Source of the DNA: Excoecaria cochinchinensis
Taxonomy: Eukaryota > Streptophyta > Magnoliopsida > Malpighiales > Euphorbiaceae
DNA length: 64,000 nt
NCBI GenBank assembly: GCA_947683425.1
Contig: CANTUQ010000043.1
Span: forward strand, 10,301,501 to 10,365,500
Direction of reading: 5' to 3'
Position numbers and translations under genes: made by a program. Positions 51,686 to 62,088 of this stretch are shown here, in pieces. The notes under the pieces are model-generated. The model searched no databases. It had not been told where the DNA came from and was given only the letters and a program-made list of their open reading frames with translations. Positions within the stretch are counted from its first letter, which is position 1, and every line of letters starts with the position of its first letter.

Positions 51686-54559
51686 TGTCACACCCCAAAG
51701 CGGCCCTAGAAGAATTATAGAGTTTTGTTCGAAAAAGGTAAGTTTATGTGCGAGAGTTCTGTCGCAAGCGCGACAAGTGTCACGGGCGTGACATATGTGC
51801 GAGAGTTCTGTCGCGAGCGCGATAAGTGTCGCGGGCACGACGGAGCCCTCCAGCGGTTTTCGAACTTCAGCTGGTTGGTGCGGGCGTGAGCATTCTGTCG
51901 CGAGCACGACAGAACCCCCTCGGAAGATGTGTGCATAAGTGGGACTAAGAGACTTGGAGTTGTAGGGAGTTGACACATGGTATTATAGAAGAGTGACAAG
52001 TGTCATCATAGAAGAGTGACAAGTGGCGGCATAAGAGTGTGACAAGTGGCATTGTAGGAGTGTGCCAAGTGTCATTGTAGGGAAGAGACACTTGGCTTGG
52101 CTTAGTTTGGCTTGACTTGGCTTGGCTTGGCTTGGCTTGGCTTAGGATATGGATGGATTAAATGAGATGGTTGGCATTTATTTGGTTTGGTGAGCATTAT
52201 GTGAGAAGGTTTGGCTTTATTTGGATTGGCTTTAGTTGACCGGCCACTTTCCTACTCCCATTTCAATTTCTTCATTTGGCTTTTTAATTCCCCTTTTTGT
52301 TCTCTTTGCTCTTAGTTGCCGTGCTCCACTTTCCTTTCTTTTCTTCTCTTTTCCATTTGCTCCTAAAGAGAATCATGTAGGTTGGGATAAAGAGAGTGGA
52401 TTTTGAGAAGAGGTAAGTAGTACTATTATGATAGCATTAGTCTTCTTCTACTACTTGGTTTCTATTTTGATTTAAAGCAAAAAGAAGAGTAACCCCAAGT
52501 GTTTTTGTGTGTGGTTTTGGTGCAAGTTGGAGGCAAGAGAGTCGATAAAGGGAAAGAGAAGATCGGAACGAGTAGAGAGCTGTGATCGAGTTCCTAGAGG
52601 TAGGGATCGAGTGTGACTGTGTTAACTTTGCATGTGTTTATATGAGAAATGCTTGAACAAAGACATGTGGAAATAAAGAGATGCTTGATGAGCTTTAATT
52701 AGCTCAAGATGTCCATTTTGATGGCTTACAGTGCTCATGACAAGTGTATATATGTTTAAAGTATGTAACTTGATCATTTGAGTGTTTGTGTTGATAATAG
52801 AGTTTGATGTTGCGAAATTCTGCTTATTTATCATTAGACCCCAGTGTATAGTATTTGTTATAGGTAGAGTTATAGGACTCCAATTGTGTTGATTCCAATT
52901 GCATATAAAAGATAAGATCCGTATCTAAAAATGTCTAAGAGGGTGCTTGATCTAATTCTGGCCCTAAGTAGCCGAAAAAGTAATTAAAACGTAGGTGACC
53001 CTATTCTGGCGGGTTCACTGGAATAGTATATGTGTTTTAGATCATATCTTTTGTTATATATGTCCAAACGACCTGAAACTTGTCCCATTTAAAAGCTACC
53101 ATCCTAAAGAACAATTGTTAAGAAGAACGTTTTGCCTAAAAAAGACGTTTAGAGGTTCATGTAGACGATACAATTTTAGGGTAAAAAGTAGTCTCGTGAG
53201 GCACCAAAGCGGAGCCTCTGTCGCGAGCGCGACACAGGTCGCGACCTCACGACAGAACAACCTATATTAAGCTCTTTTTCTTCATTTTGAGCCCATGGTT
53301 GTCATGGGTAAACCCCTTGCCTTTCCCCTTAACGTTTTATACATGATTAGGGCTACTAAATGATTATAAAGTAGATATGAATGGGAGAATACATTTGAGT
53401 ATGTTTAAGATTTACAATTTAACTAATAAAGTGACAATGTACAATTGTGTGAAGTATAGCAAATAACATGATAAATATGCATGAATTTATGAATGCATGT
53501 ATATGATGATGTGATATAAGAGTGTATGCATGGAATTTGAATGTTACATGCTTTTTAGTTGTTGAATATGATTATTAAAGATTGTACATGAATTAAATGT
53601 CTTTGAATTGATAAATACACTTGAATTTTAGTTGATGAGTTAATGTCTGTGTATAGTGTGTGAGTTGGTATTGAGCCTGATTACCGTTATAGTGGATAGA
53701 TAAGCATGCTTATAAAGGGATTACCGAGTGCAGCTGCCCATGTTCCGCCCCGTTTAGGTGAAGCGGGTCGACCTCTGAGAATGGTCATTAATAGAGATAT
53801 ATGAAATTGTTTTGTGACTTCGGTCTACCGAAAATGTTTTTTTTATAGAGCGTCCCGTATCCACCATAAGGAGAACTCAGGCTTGTTTTGTAAATGTTGT
53901 GCAGTGAACTTGAGATGATTATAGTGTTGCTTCGAATAAAGCTATAGTACATGAGAGTAATGTTTATATACATGACAGCTTTGTATACAAGTGTATAATT
54001 ACATAAGCGTGTTTACATGTATATGGACACATGATAGCGTACATTTGAATACGTGATATGTACAAGTTGTAGTGTATATAAAAAAGGTAAATGAATACAT
54101 GTTATATGCACTTGAGTTCATAGTACTTGATAATTGAGCATGCTACCTATACACGTATAAGAGCTATATGCATGTGATATTTAATTTTGTCATATGAAAT
54201 GTGTGCTTTATGTGTGACTTCGGAAAGAAGTCCTCTGCATTATTTTCATCCCCACTAAGCGTTATCGCTTAGCACGGATGTTTATTTTCGTGTAGGTCTA
54301 CAGGTTCGGAGCAGTGAGCGGGCATCTGCGGGTCAAGGCCACTAGGAGTTTTGTCATATCTTTTTTTTTTACAAGTTAGAAATAGAGTTTTACATTTTGA
54401 GTAACATCATTATGTAATATAAGTAGAAAAATCACAAGTAAAGGCACATGTAAATGTATATAGTATAATTGCTTACGCTAGCGTATGTATATGTATATGT
54501 ATACGTATGTGTCCGCGTGACGCCCCGATATTCCTTACCGGGGGTATGGGGGTGTTACA
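51686..54559 (+). mobile_element. Solo LTR E2 (2,874 bp) with perfect TSD TTGGG
   Basis: It starts TGTCACACCCCAAAGCGGCC and ends GGGGGTGTTACA. TTGGG occurs at 51681-51685 and 54560-54564, inside the B2 gag frame. It is the second copy of family E. It shares the 30-bp repeats, the CTTGG array (about 52090-52143), a donor AAGAG/GTAAGTAG at 52413, hairpin CTAAGCGTTATCGCTTAG at 54255-54272 and acceptor GTGTAG ending at 54295. It lacks the second GC cluster that E1 has at 36319-36410. Confidence 0.95.
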
Positions 54560-54564
54560 TTGGG

Positions 54565-55475
54565 AGTCTCTGAAAGACATAGCCATTGAAGCGGAAGGAG
54601 AGTTCTTGGCTCGGAAGGCTAGCAATGATAGTTTTGCAAAAAGGACTAACACCGATCAGGAAACCAGTAGGCCAACCGGTCCCAATGGTAACACCAGAAG
54701 AACAGTTCAGGTGTCTGCTATTGACGCAACTACCCCGAGGAAGTTTTCGAACTTAGGAAGGCCACTGTCTTGGGTCTTAAGAAGGTTGATGAAGGAAGGA
54801 AAGTTGCAACCTCTAGCTCCTAGGCCTGCTATGACGCAAGGGAAGCCAGGTCACAAGGACAATGAATATTACGCATTTCATCAGCACACATGCCATCTAA
54901 CAGATAAGTGTAAGGCGCTAAGACACTCTATTCAAGATCTGATTGATGACAAGAAGATTTTTGACCCGGAGAAGAGGGAAGACAAGAAGAAGCCTGGATA
55001 CAATGCCGTACCGCCACTAGTTTTTATGATCGGATCCAGCTTACCAGAGCGGTACGTACTGCAGGACTTATATGGGAGCAGGGGTATTGCTGTTGTTTGT
55101 TCTGAGGACAAAGTAGGAAGAGCAGTTGTAGCGACCATTGATTGTTGGTTGAGCAGTGAGAGCGGTGAAGAGACCGGAGAGGAAGGAGAGGCGAATTCTG
55201 ATTTGTGGAGATCTGATGAGGATGAAGAAGAGGTAGGGGCTGTGACAAGAAGTGGGAGAGTGGTCCCTGAGATTATAAGGGTACCGGAACCAGCGTAGCC
55301 ATCGACGAACAAGGAGCCAGAGGAGAACCAGATTGTTAAACAGTTGAAGAAGACCGCAGCTCAGATATCCATCTGGGATCTCTTAAGACAGTCCCCTTCT
55401 CACAGGCAGAAAGTGGTAGAGGCCTTAACTGAGTCCACTGTTGCCACGACAATTTCCCCTCGAAACTTTTGGGTC
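54565..55475 (+). pseudogene. gag: B2 gag, part 3 (nucleocapsid and C-terminus)
   Basis: It resumes with ESLKDIAIEAEGEFLARKAS. The zinc knuckle region reads YYAFHQHTCHLTDKC: the first knuckle cysteine is replaced by tyrosine (B1 has YCAFHHHTGHLTDNC). It continues with QDLIDDKKIFDPEKRE and an acidic tail. TAG at about 55296 corresponds to CAG in B1. A single-base loss near 55459 shifts the frame before the gag-protease junction. Confidence 0.9.
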
Positions 55476-56374
55476 TAGTTAAAGGAGGATCGGGGGAGAG
55501 ATTGGTTTTTTCCGATGCCGACCTGCCAGTCGAAGGCCGCAATCATAACCGACCTCTGTACATCAAAGCACAGATTAACGACAAGTACACCTCTTGCGTT
55601 ATGGTAGATGATGGATCTTCTATCAATATTTGCCCTCTGATAGCCCTTTAGCATTTTGGATTGAGTGAGGATATGCTCGGAGAATCAGATTTGACGATTA
55701 CAGCCTATGATAATTCAAGAAGGCAAGCCTCGAGAACATTCAAGACCCTGGTCAAAACGGGACCCATTGAGGTAGAAGTAGAGTTTGTGGTTCTGCCCAT
55801 TCCAGCTAATTTCTCAGCCCTGCTTGGGAGGCCTTGGTTTCACAGACTAGGAGGAGTACCCTCCACGCTGGACCAAATGATAAAGTTCCCACACGAAGGG
55901 GAGGTGGTGACTATTAAGGCAGCCAGGGAGAATCAGGTATCAGCTCTTGAAATTGCTAATCAGCCTTTCAGTGGCTTCCACGTGTCAATGATAGGAGAAG
56001 ACCACGGACCAGTAGATAACCCAGCAGTGGTTAACATGATGTAAAAGATGCACTATCTCCCTGGGGCAGGTTTGGGTAGAAACTCTCAGGGGCTGCAGAC
56101 TGCGATCACCACTCGAGGTCAGAAGAACCGGAAGGGTTTGGGGTACAGAGGCGGTTTTGGCAAGAAGAAGATGAAAGATAAGATACCTCACATCTCAGAG
56201 AGTTTTGTGCCCGCATCCTCAATATGCGCCTATACTGGTGAAGATGAGCCACAGTGGGTAAATGGGAGGATTGTCACCGGATTTGAAATCTTCAACGGTG
56301 TATTTGACTGGGATGTCGGGGTTATCAAAACCGTTGAGAACTTCTGGGATGAAGAGGTCATGACTCAGTGTATG
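55476..56374 (+). pseudogene. B2 protease and G-patch region of pol
   Basis: The gag-protease junction reads GLVKGGSGERLVFSDADLPV with no stop, unlike B1. The protease active site MVDDGSSINICPL is followed by a TAG (B1: CAA). The second motif ALLGRPWFHRLGGVPSTLDQ is intact, and the downstream helix region is kept. A TAA at 56042 precedes a G-patch-like segment, HYLPGAGLGRNSQGLQ followed by KGLGYRGGFGKKK, which in Tat pol sits between protease and reverse transcriptase. Element G is inserted at 56375, so the reverse transcriptase is not seen; it may lie beyond the window or be lost. Confidence 0.85.
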
Positions 56375-56939
56375 TGTAGACATCGGGTCCTGAGTCCGGC
56401 ATAAAATGAAAATGGTAATTTTGATCCTCGATTATTCCCTCCGAAAAAAATAATAAAAATAAAAAAATATAAATATAAATATGTGTGTGTGAAATAAGGT
56501 AACTAATTAGTTGATTTTGTTAGTTAATTAAGTAATTAATATTATTGTGTGATGAAAGTGCATGTAAAATATAAATCTAAAGTGTATAATTAATTAGAGA
56601 AAATATAAATATATATGATAATTGATTAATTATTGTAATTTTTAATTATTATATAAATGATTAATATGTGCATGGTTAATTAATTAGTATATGGAGCCTT
56701 TAATTATATATATAATATATATATATATAGATTAATTGTATTAAGATGTGATTAATTAGTTTAATGTTTAGTTAATTAATGAATTAATGTGTATGTTTAA
56801 TTAATTAATGTGTGTTATTTGAATTAAGTTAAATTAATTAAAATTAAGATATGAAAATGGGAGGAATTATTTGAAGGCATGAAAATTGAGGAAGTTACCA
56901 TTATGCCCCTAAGTTGCCCTAGTTTTGGAGTATAAAAAG

Positions 56940-57290
56940 AAAAGAATAAAGAGGAAGAGAGGGGCTCTCGGCTGGAACAAAAAAAGAAAAGAAATAGAAA
57001 ATAGAAAGAGAGAAGAGAGGAGAGAAGAGAGAGCAAGAACAGAGGAGGGACGCCAGCCATAGAAAAGAAAAGAAAAAGAAAGGAAAAAGAAAGAGAAAGG
57101 AGAGCAAGGAAATCTAGGAAAACCAAAAGAAAGAAATGGAAAAGAGAGTAAAAGAGAGAGCAAAAGAAGAGAGCCAAAGAGATTAAAAACAAAGGGAAAT
57201 AAAGAAATAAGAGAGCAAGAAACAGAGGGGCCAACAGAGACCAAAACGCAGAGGAGACGCCGGAGAAGGAAGAAAAAGGGGAAAGGGAGG
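56940..57290 (+). repeat. Homopurine tract downstream of the LTR G TATA box
   Basis: About 350 bp is almost only A and G (AAAGAAAAG, GAGAGAGAAG units). It occupies the predicted 5' end of the transcript, as shorter purine stretches do in LTR D and A1. Confidence 0.8.
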
Positions 57291-57548
57291 CGAGCCCACC
57301 TCCGGCCAGCTACGGCGGCGCACGCCGGCACCTTGCTCCAGACCGTCCGACGAGCTCGCCGGTGGTCACCGTTCCTCCATCAGCCTCCGGCAGCTGGCGC
57401 GTGGCGAGGAAGTCCGGCGACGACTTCGAGGCGTTTTTCGGCTCCGGCGCGTGACCTCTTCCGCCGTGTTTCCGGTGGCCCGATCTCCGACCCGGTTGTG
57501 GCTGTGTCGGTCACCCCTCCTCCGGCGAGGTAAGTTCCCCTTCCCCCT

Positions 57549-57549
57549 A

Positions 57550-57592
<43 letters not shown>

Positions 57593-57635
57593 TATTATTC
57601 TATCTTAATATTATTTTATTATTTTTATATTTATT

Positions 57636-57677
<42 letters not shown>

Positions 57678-57829
57678 GTTATTATATGGTTATTATTAAT
57701 TAATTGTTATATTTGTTTATTATTAGTATTTTGTGTTATGTTAATATTATTATTATTATTATTGTCTAATTTGTGTTAATTTTATATTGATGTTATTATT
57801 TAATTGGTTTGTGATTATTTAATTTTATG

Positions 57830-57916
<87 letters not shown>

Positions 57917-57925
57917 CATTATTGA
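57549..57925 (+). repeat. ATT trinucleotide microsatellites
   Basis: Three ATT arrays occur: about 57551-57592, 57640-57677 and 57833-57915, the last nearly perfect for over 80 bp. They begin about 20 bp after the perfect GTAAGT donor. Confidence 0.95.
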
Positions 57926-58786
57926 TTATTGTTATTATTATTGTTATTTATTTATGCAATTATTTATGTATTCATTTATTTATTTATTTAGAAATATGTA
58001 ATTTTTATTTCATTCTATTTTATTTATCTTTGGTCTGTAATAATAAAATGGTTTTCGACCGCTCTTAAAAAGAATCACCACACAAATGTTTTATACCAAA
58101 ATGAAATGTTTACTAAATAAAATTGGACCAATGTCCTATTTTTACCCAATAAAATCATCGCATAAAAATTATTTTCCATAATGAATGCATGCGAGGACCA
58201 ATGCCCTCATTGTTAATGAATAACCCGTTTTATGCGTGTATCGTACATTTACAAACGAGGGTTGTATTCTGCCCTTAGTATTATTGTAAATTTATTTCAT
58301 ACTTTAATGCTATTTTATTTTATGCTCTTAAATGGATGAATGCGCTTTAATTTAAATTGCATCGTGTGGAGAGAGAGCGAATCAATGATAATTAAAATTT
58401 GATCATAAAATAATTGAGGTAGAAATAGATGAGAAATCCCGAACCCAGCTCTGGTCTTTGGGCTCAAAGAGGCGAGAGGTTTACCCTCCAAGATACCTCT
58501 TGTGTCACGAGACTTTAGCGTTAATCCTAGGCTCCTTAGGGCGAGAGGTTACCCTCCAAGACCCCTTTGGCTGGCCCAAAATGGATACTAAGCGCAGTCT
58601 TAGGCTCTCTGAGGCGAGAGAAACTTTCCCAATGTTCTATTGGGTGGCGACTCCATGAAACCTCCATGTTGCCCAACATAGACGCACTTGCAATTTATTG
58701 CAAGCTGTCAACGGACCCACAATTGCCCGATCGCCCTCGAGCGGGCGGTCAGAAGGGCGGCCGTGGGGATCCGGCGCGCGTCACAG

Positions 58787-59789
58787 TGGCGACTCCACTG
58801 GGGACGATATGGTTTGAGATTTCAATTTGAAAATACCTCGTTTAACATTTATGGTTAAAATTTAATTCATAAATTCGCTTTCTCTCATTTGCATTACATC
58901 TCATTAGAGCTTTAGAATATGCTAGTTTGGTCCCTCTATTAGCCCCGGTGCGTTCCTGAAGCACGACCTCATTTTCACTCAGTTTGGGGAAGTGTTAAGG
59001 ATAATCACCAGTCCAAGCCTCGTACCATCAAGGTATATCAAATGGTGACCCGATCGGTCGTTACGCTCGTGATGAGCTAGGCCTGTTGGTAGAGACCATG
59101 CTTGGGTAGCCCTAAAGTAACACCACCTTTTGACTGAAGCCCATTTAATGGCACTAGAAACTTCCATTAGGTAACATGTACCATAATATCGTGCTTGCTA
59201 TTTGGGTCGTCATATATTGAACAAAATCAATTGAATCAAATGGTTTTCATCAAAGGATTTCATGCCCCGATGGGCCCATCTTGATTTGATCGAATTGTTT
59301 AAATATATAATGGCCAAACATCCATGTGCATGTGCTTTAAAGTAAGAGTTGTTAAGCTGCCGGTTTTTCACCGCGCACTATACGCGTCCATTGGGTTCCC
59401 TGTTAACCCCTGGATAAAGCTCACCTAGCAAAGAGACCGAACGACCTCGTATGTGGGAGAAATAAGGTTAGAAGGATCTACCTGCTTGCATGTGGTTGTG
59501 AATGCTGTACAATATGTACATACATCACATGTCATTCATTTCAAAAAAAAATCAAAAATAAATAATATATAAAATATAAAAAATAAAAAAAATACATTTC
59601 ATATTGTGTGTATATATCCTTTTGTCTGCATATTATTTTTCACATACATATACCATCACGTGTATATTTATTTTCATACATTGCATCGCATAATTGCAAT
59701 TTATTGATTTTTTCACTCCATCCGCACAATTCACGATCATGCATTGTATATTGTCATACACGCATCATTCTAATAATTTAAATTTTCAG
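58787..59789 (+). other. G primer site and untranslated leader
   Basis: The primer site TGGCGACTCCACTGGGGA is at 58787-58804. The conserved block with GTGTTAAGGATAATCACCAG, GACCCGATCGGTCGTTACG and GGGTAGCCCTAAAGTAACA is at about 58990-59123. The second block is at 59245-59500. It ends with AATTTTCAG/CCATTATAG at 59789. AT-rich repeats lie around 59540-59700. Confidence 0.75.
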
Positions 59790-60261
59790 CCATTATAGAT
59801 TCTTCTAAGTGGGTTAGAGGTCCCGACGGTCGATTAGTAAGGCCAGACTCGCCCTTTGGATTGCTCGAATTAGTGCTTGATTGGGATCTTGAGACACTCT
59901 CAGCATCTAGTACCTCATCCTCATGATTCACGAGTACCTACCATTCCATAACCACTTGTTGACCCGCAACAACTAATAGCCCATGCTGGGGGCAAGCCGA
60001 ACCACCTGCTGGTGGAGAGGCTCTTTTTATTGGCAATGCTACTGTCAACCTGTCAATGAGCATGGAGCTGCGACACTTATTGAGCCAAGAAGGGCAAGAG
60101 TTCACAATCCCGAGGAGGATTTTGTGGAAGAAGATGAGATTGAGGACATAGCAGCCCACCAACGCTGGCCTGTTAACAGATCAATGCTAAATTCTGAGGG
60201 ACTGAATTCAAGATCTTATCAACAATAAAGAAATTGTTGACCCAGAGAAGAAGGGAAAATA
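59790..60261 (+). pseudogene. G gag remnant with capsid deleted
   Basis: It starts AIIDSSKWVRGPDGRLVRPD, the conserved beginning of Tat gag. It continues with a segment like the C2 gag N-terminus (EPRRARVHNPEEDFVEEDEI), then jumps near 60195 directly to IQDLINNKEIVDPEKK, which lies after the zinc knuckle. Capsid and knuckle are therefore deleted. Several stops are present. Confidence 0.75.
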
Positions 60262-60516
60262 AAAGCTGATGTTAATATGACGAACAATATTGTTGCGTAT
60301 TTGTATATTATTTCTAATGATTTCATTTCTTATGATCATGATACATTCATTCATTTTGACATTAATTCAATTAACACTACTACATTTAATCTTGGAACTT
60401 TGGAAAATCCAAAGAAAATTTTGATGGCATCTGATATAACTCCTGAAGAGAGAGAGAGTCAGAGAGAAAATAAAAATAAGAAAGAAAAAACTAGTTGCAA
60501 TTCGGAGATTGGATGA
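60262..60516 (+). pseudogene. Remnant just upstream of RT in element G
   Basis: An open stretch encodes TTTFNLGTLENPKKILMASD and ITPEERES, close to the C2 copy at 14390-14460. It then passes into AG-rich sequence and a stop. No reverse transcriptase motifs follow. Confidence 0.65.
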
Positions 60517-62088
60517 AAACTCACTAAAAGCACTAGAACCTTTCTGATTACCCGTCGAAGCGATCTCTGGATAAGACAGAATCTGGAAAATGATTTAGGC
60601 ACTATTTCTTTGCATAGCTCTCTAAATGACTATTTCCTACCCTTATTATGCAATCGCTTGCTAGCCCATTGAGCCTTTATGCAGGTATGCTGAATGCGTA
60701 CCAATTTTGTTGTTACACACATTAAAACTATCCCCTCGCCTAAAATGATTTTGGCTTCCCCTTAGAAGAGTGGCCGCTCTAAAGGGGATGGATGTACATT
60801 TGAACAATTTTTTGGGTTATCAAAAATTGCCTTGGTAAGGGTGAGTTTACACTTTGAAAAAAAGGGTTTAGTCATGCATGAAAGGCATGAGCTCGATAAA
60901 AAAAGGAAGGAAAAAGAAAGAGAAAAGAAAAATCGAAAAAAAAGAAGAAAATAAAGGCCAAAAAAAAATAAAAAAAAAAAGAAGAAAAAAAAAATAAAAA
61001 AGAAAAGAAGCAAAAAAAAAAAAAGAGCTCAAAATAGTAACCAATTGACTAGTTTCAATGATTACCCTTTTATTGTTATTCTGATCTCAAGGAGCTAAAA
61101 TGTTACCGAGCCCAAATTAAAAAAAAAAAAATCCTTTGTATATACAACTGAGCTGGGAACGGTTCATCCATCAGTCGAGTGAATATTGCGGCCATTCTTG
61201 TCTAGCGACCTGATCTTTCTTTGACAGCCATCTACCTAAGCCTAACATTACAACCAAAGTAAGACCTCTTAATTCTGGGTTCAGTCTTATCCAATTAGCG
61301 GAGATGACCTTTTAATAAGATTTGGTACGTAAGAAGAGGCCTATGGTGTTTCTTGAGCCTCAAGAGAGAAGCCATGAGTGCATTCATGCATTCGAGTTAA
61401 GTCTCGTCTCCAATATTGCTTCTAGAATTTGAATTCAAAAGATTAAATGATAGCAGAGAGAAAATATTCGATCATGAGAATAAAAAAGAGAGCTGATTGA
61501 TAACAGGAGTTTGATGCTTTCAAGATCCATCCCGAGTTGGATGAGGTTTTATATCTTGAGATTAATGCCAAATAATGATCATATATTATGAAATTAAATT
61601 GAAATATGTGCATTTATGCAATTGATGTAACCAGAATAGTTCACCTGATGTACAAAAGAAAAAAAAGAAAGAAAAACAAATAAGAAAAAAAAGAAAAAAG
61701 GCCGTTAGAGATGAAAACCGTAATTGGCGCTCTAAGCAAAAGTTAGGCCAAAGGATAGGGTGAAAGCCTGAAAACAGGCAGTCTGTCCTAAAAAAAAAGA
61801 AAAAAAAAAGAAAGAAAAAAAAAAGAAGAAAAAGCCGCTGGATTGGGTTGGATCCATTCCAGGCAAAAATAAGGCACAGGGTTATGTGAAAATCCGGAAG
61901 GACGCATTTTCCGCCAAGAAAAGCAAGTGTGAAAATCCACAAGGGACGCACTACCTTAAAATAATGACTACATGTTTCAGACGAGAACCTCATGATCCCC
62001 AAAGAGCATGAAATTCAAAGGCAATTCCAGAAGGCACTGATCTTACTGCAAATTACAATAAAATCGGCTGTGGCCTCCAGCCCACTTA
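60517..62088 (+). other. G non-coding tail, shared with C2
   Basis: A-rich runs lie at 60890-61025 and around 61660-61840. Blocks matching C2 (26750-27530) include CTGATTGATAA, GGCCGTTAGAGATGAAAA, CTCTAAGCAAAAGTTAGG, GCCGCTGGATTGGG and AATCCACAAGGGACGCACTA, in the same order. No gene is seen. It is cut at 62088 by LTR A3; the five bases before the cut, ACTTA, would be its target site. Confidence 0.7.

Larger units (their letters stand above)
56375..58785 (+). repeat. 5' LTR of Tat element G (2,411 bp)
   Basis: It starts TGTAGACATCGGGTCCTGAG and ends GGCGCGCGTCACA. Order of parts: AT-rich U3; TATAAAAA at 56931-56938; a purine-only tract to about 57290; a GC-rich CCGGCG block (57295-57530); the donor GGCGAG/GTAAGT at 57530; long ATT microsatellites; and a 3' third shared with the B LTRs (GGACCAATG, GGCGAGAGG, CCTCCAAGACCCC). 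Low-complexity reading frames in the purine and ATT tracts are not genes. Confidence 0.85.

Noticed and set aside
56824..57331. Minus-strand hydrophobic frames of 136-140 codons (Leu/Phe/Ser-rich)
   Set aside because: They are the translation of the complement of a homopurine tract; composition alone creates the membrane-protein look.
57804..58001. Poly-isoleucine and poly-tyrosine frames
   Set aside because: Simple translation of ATT microsatellites.
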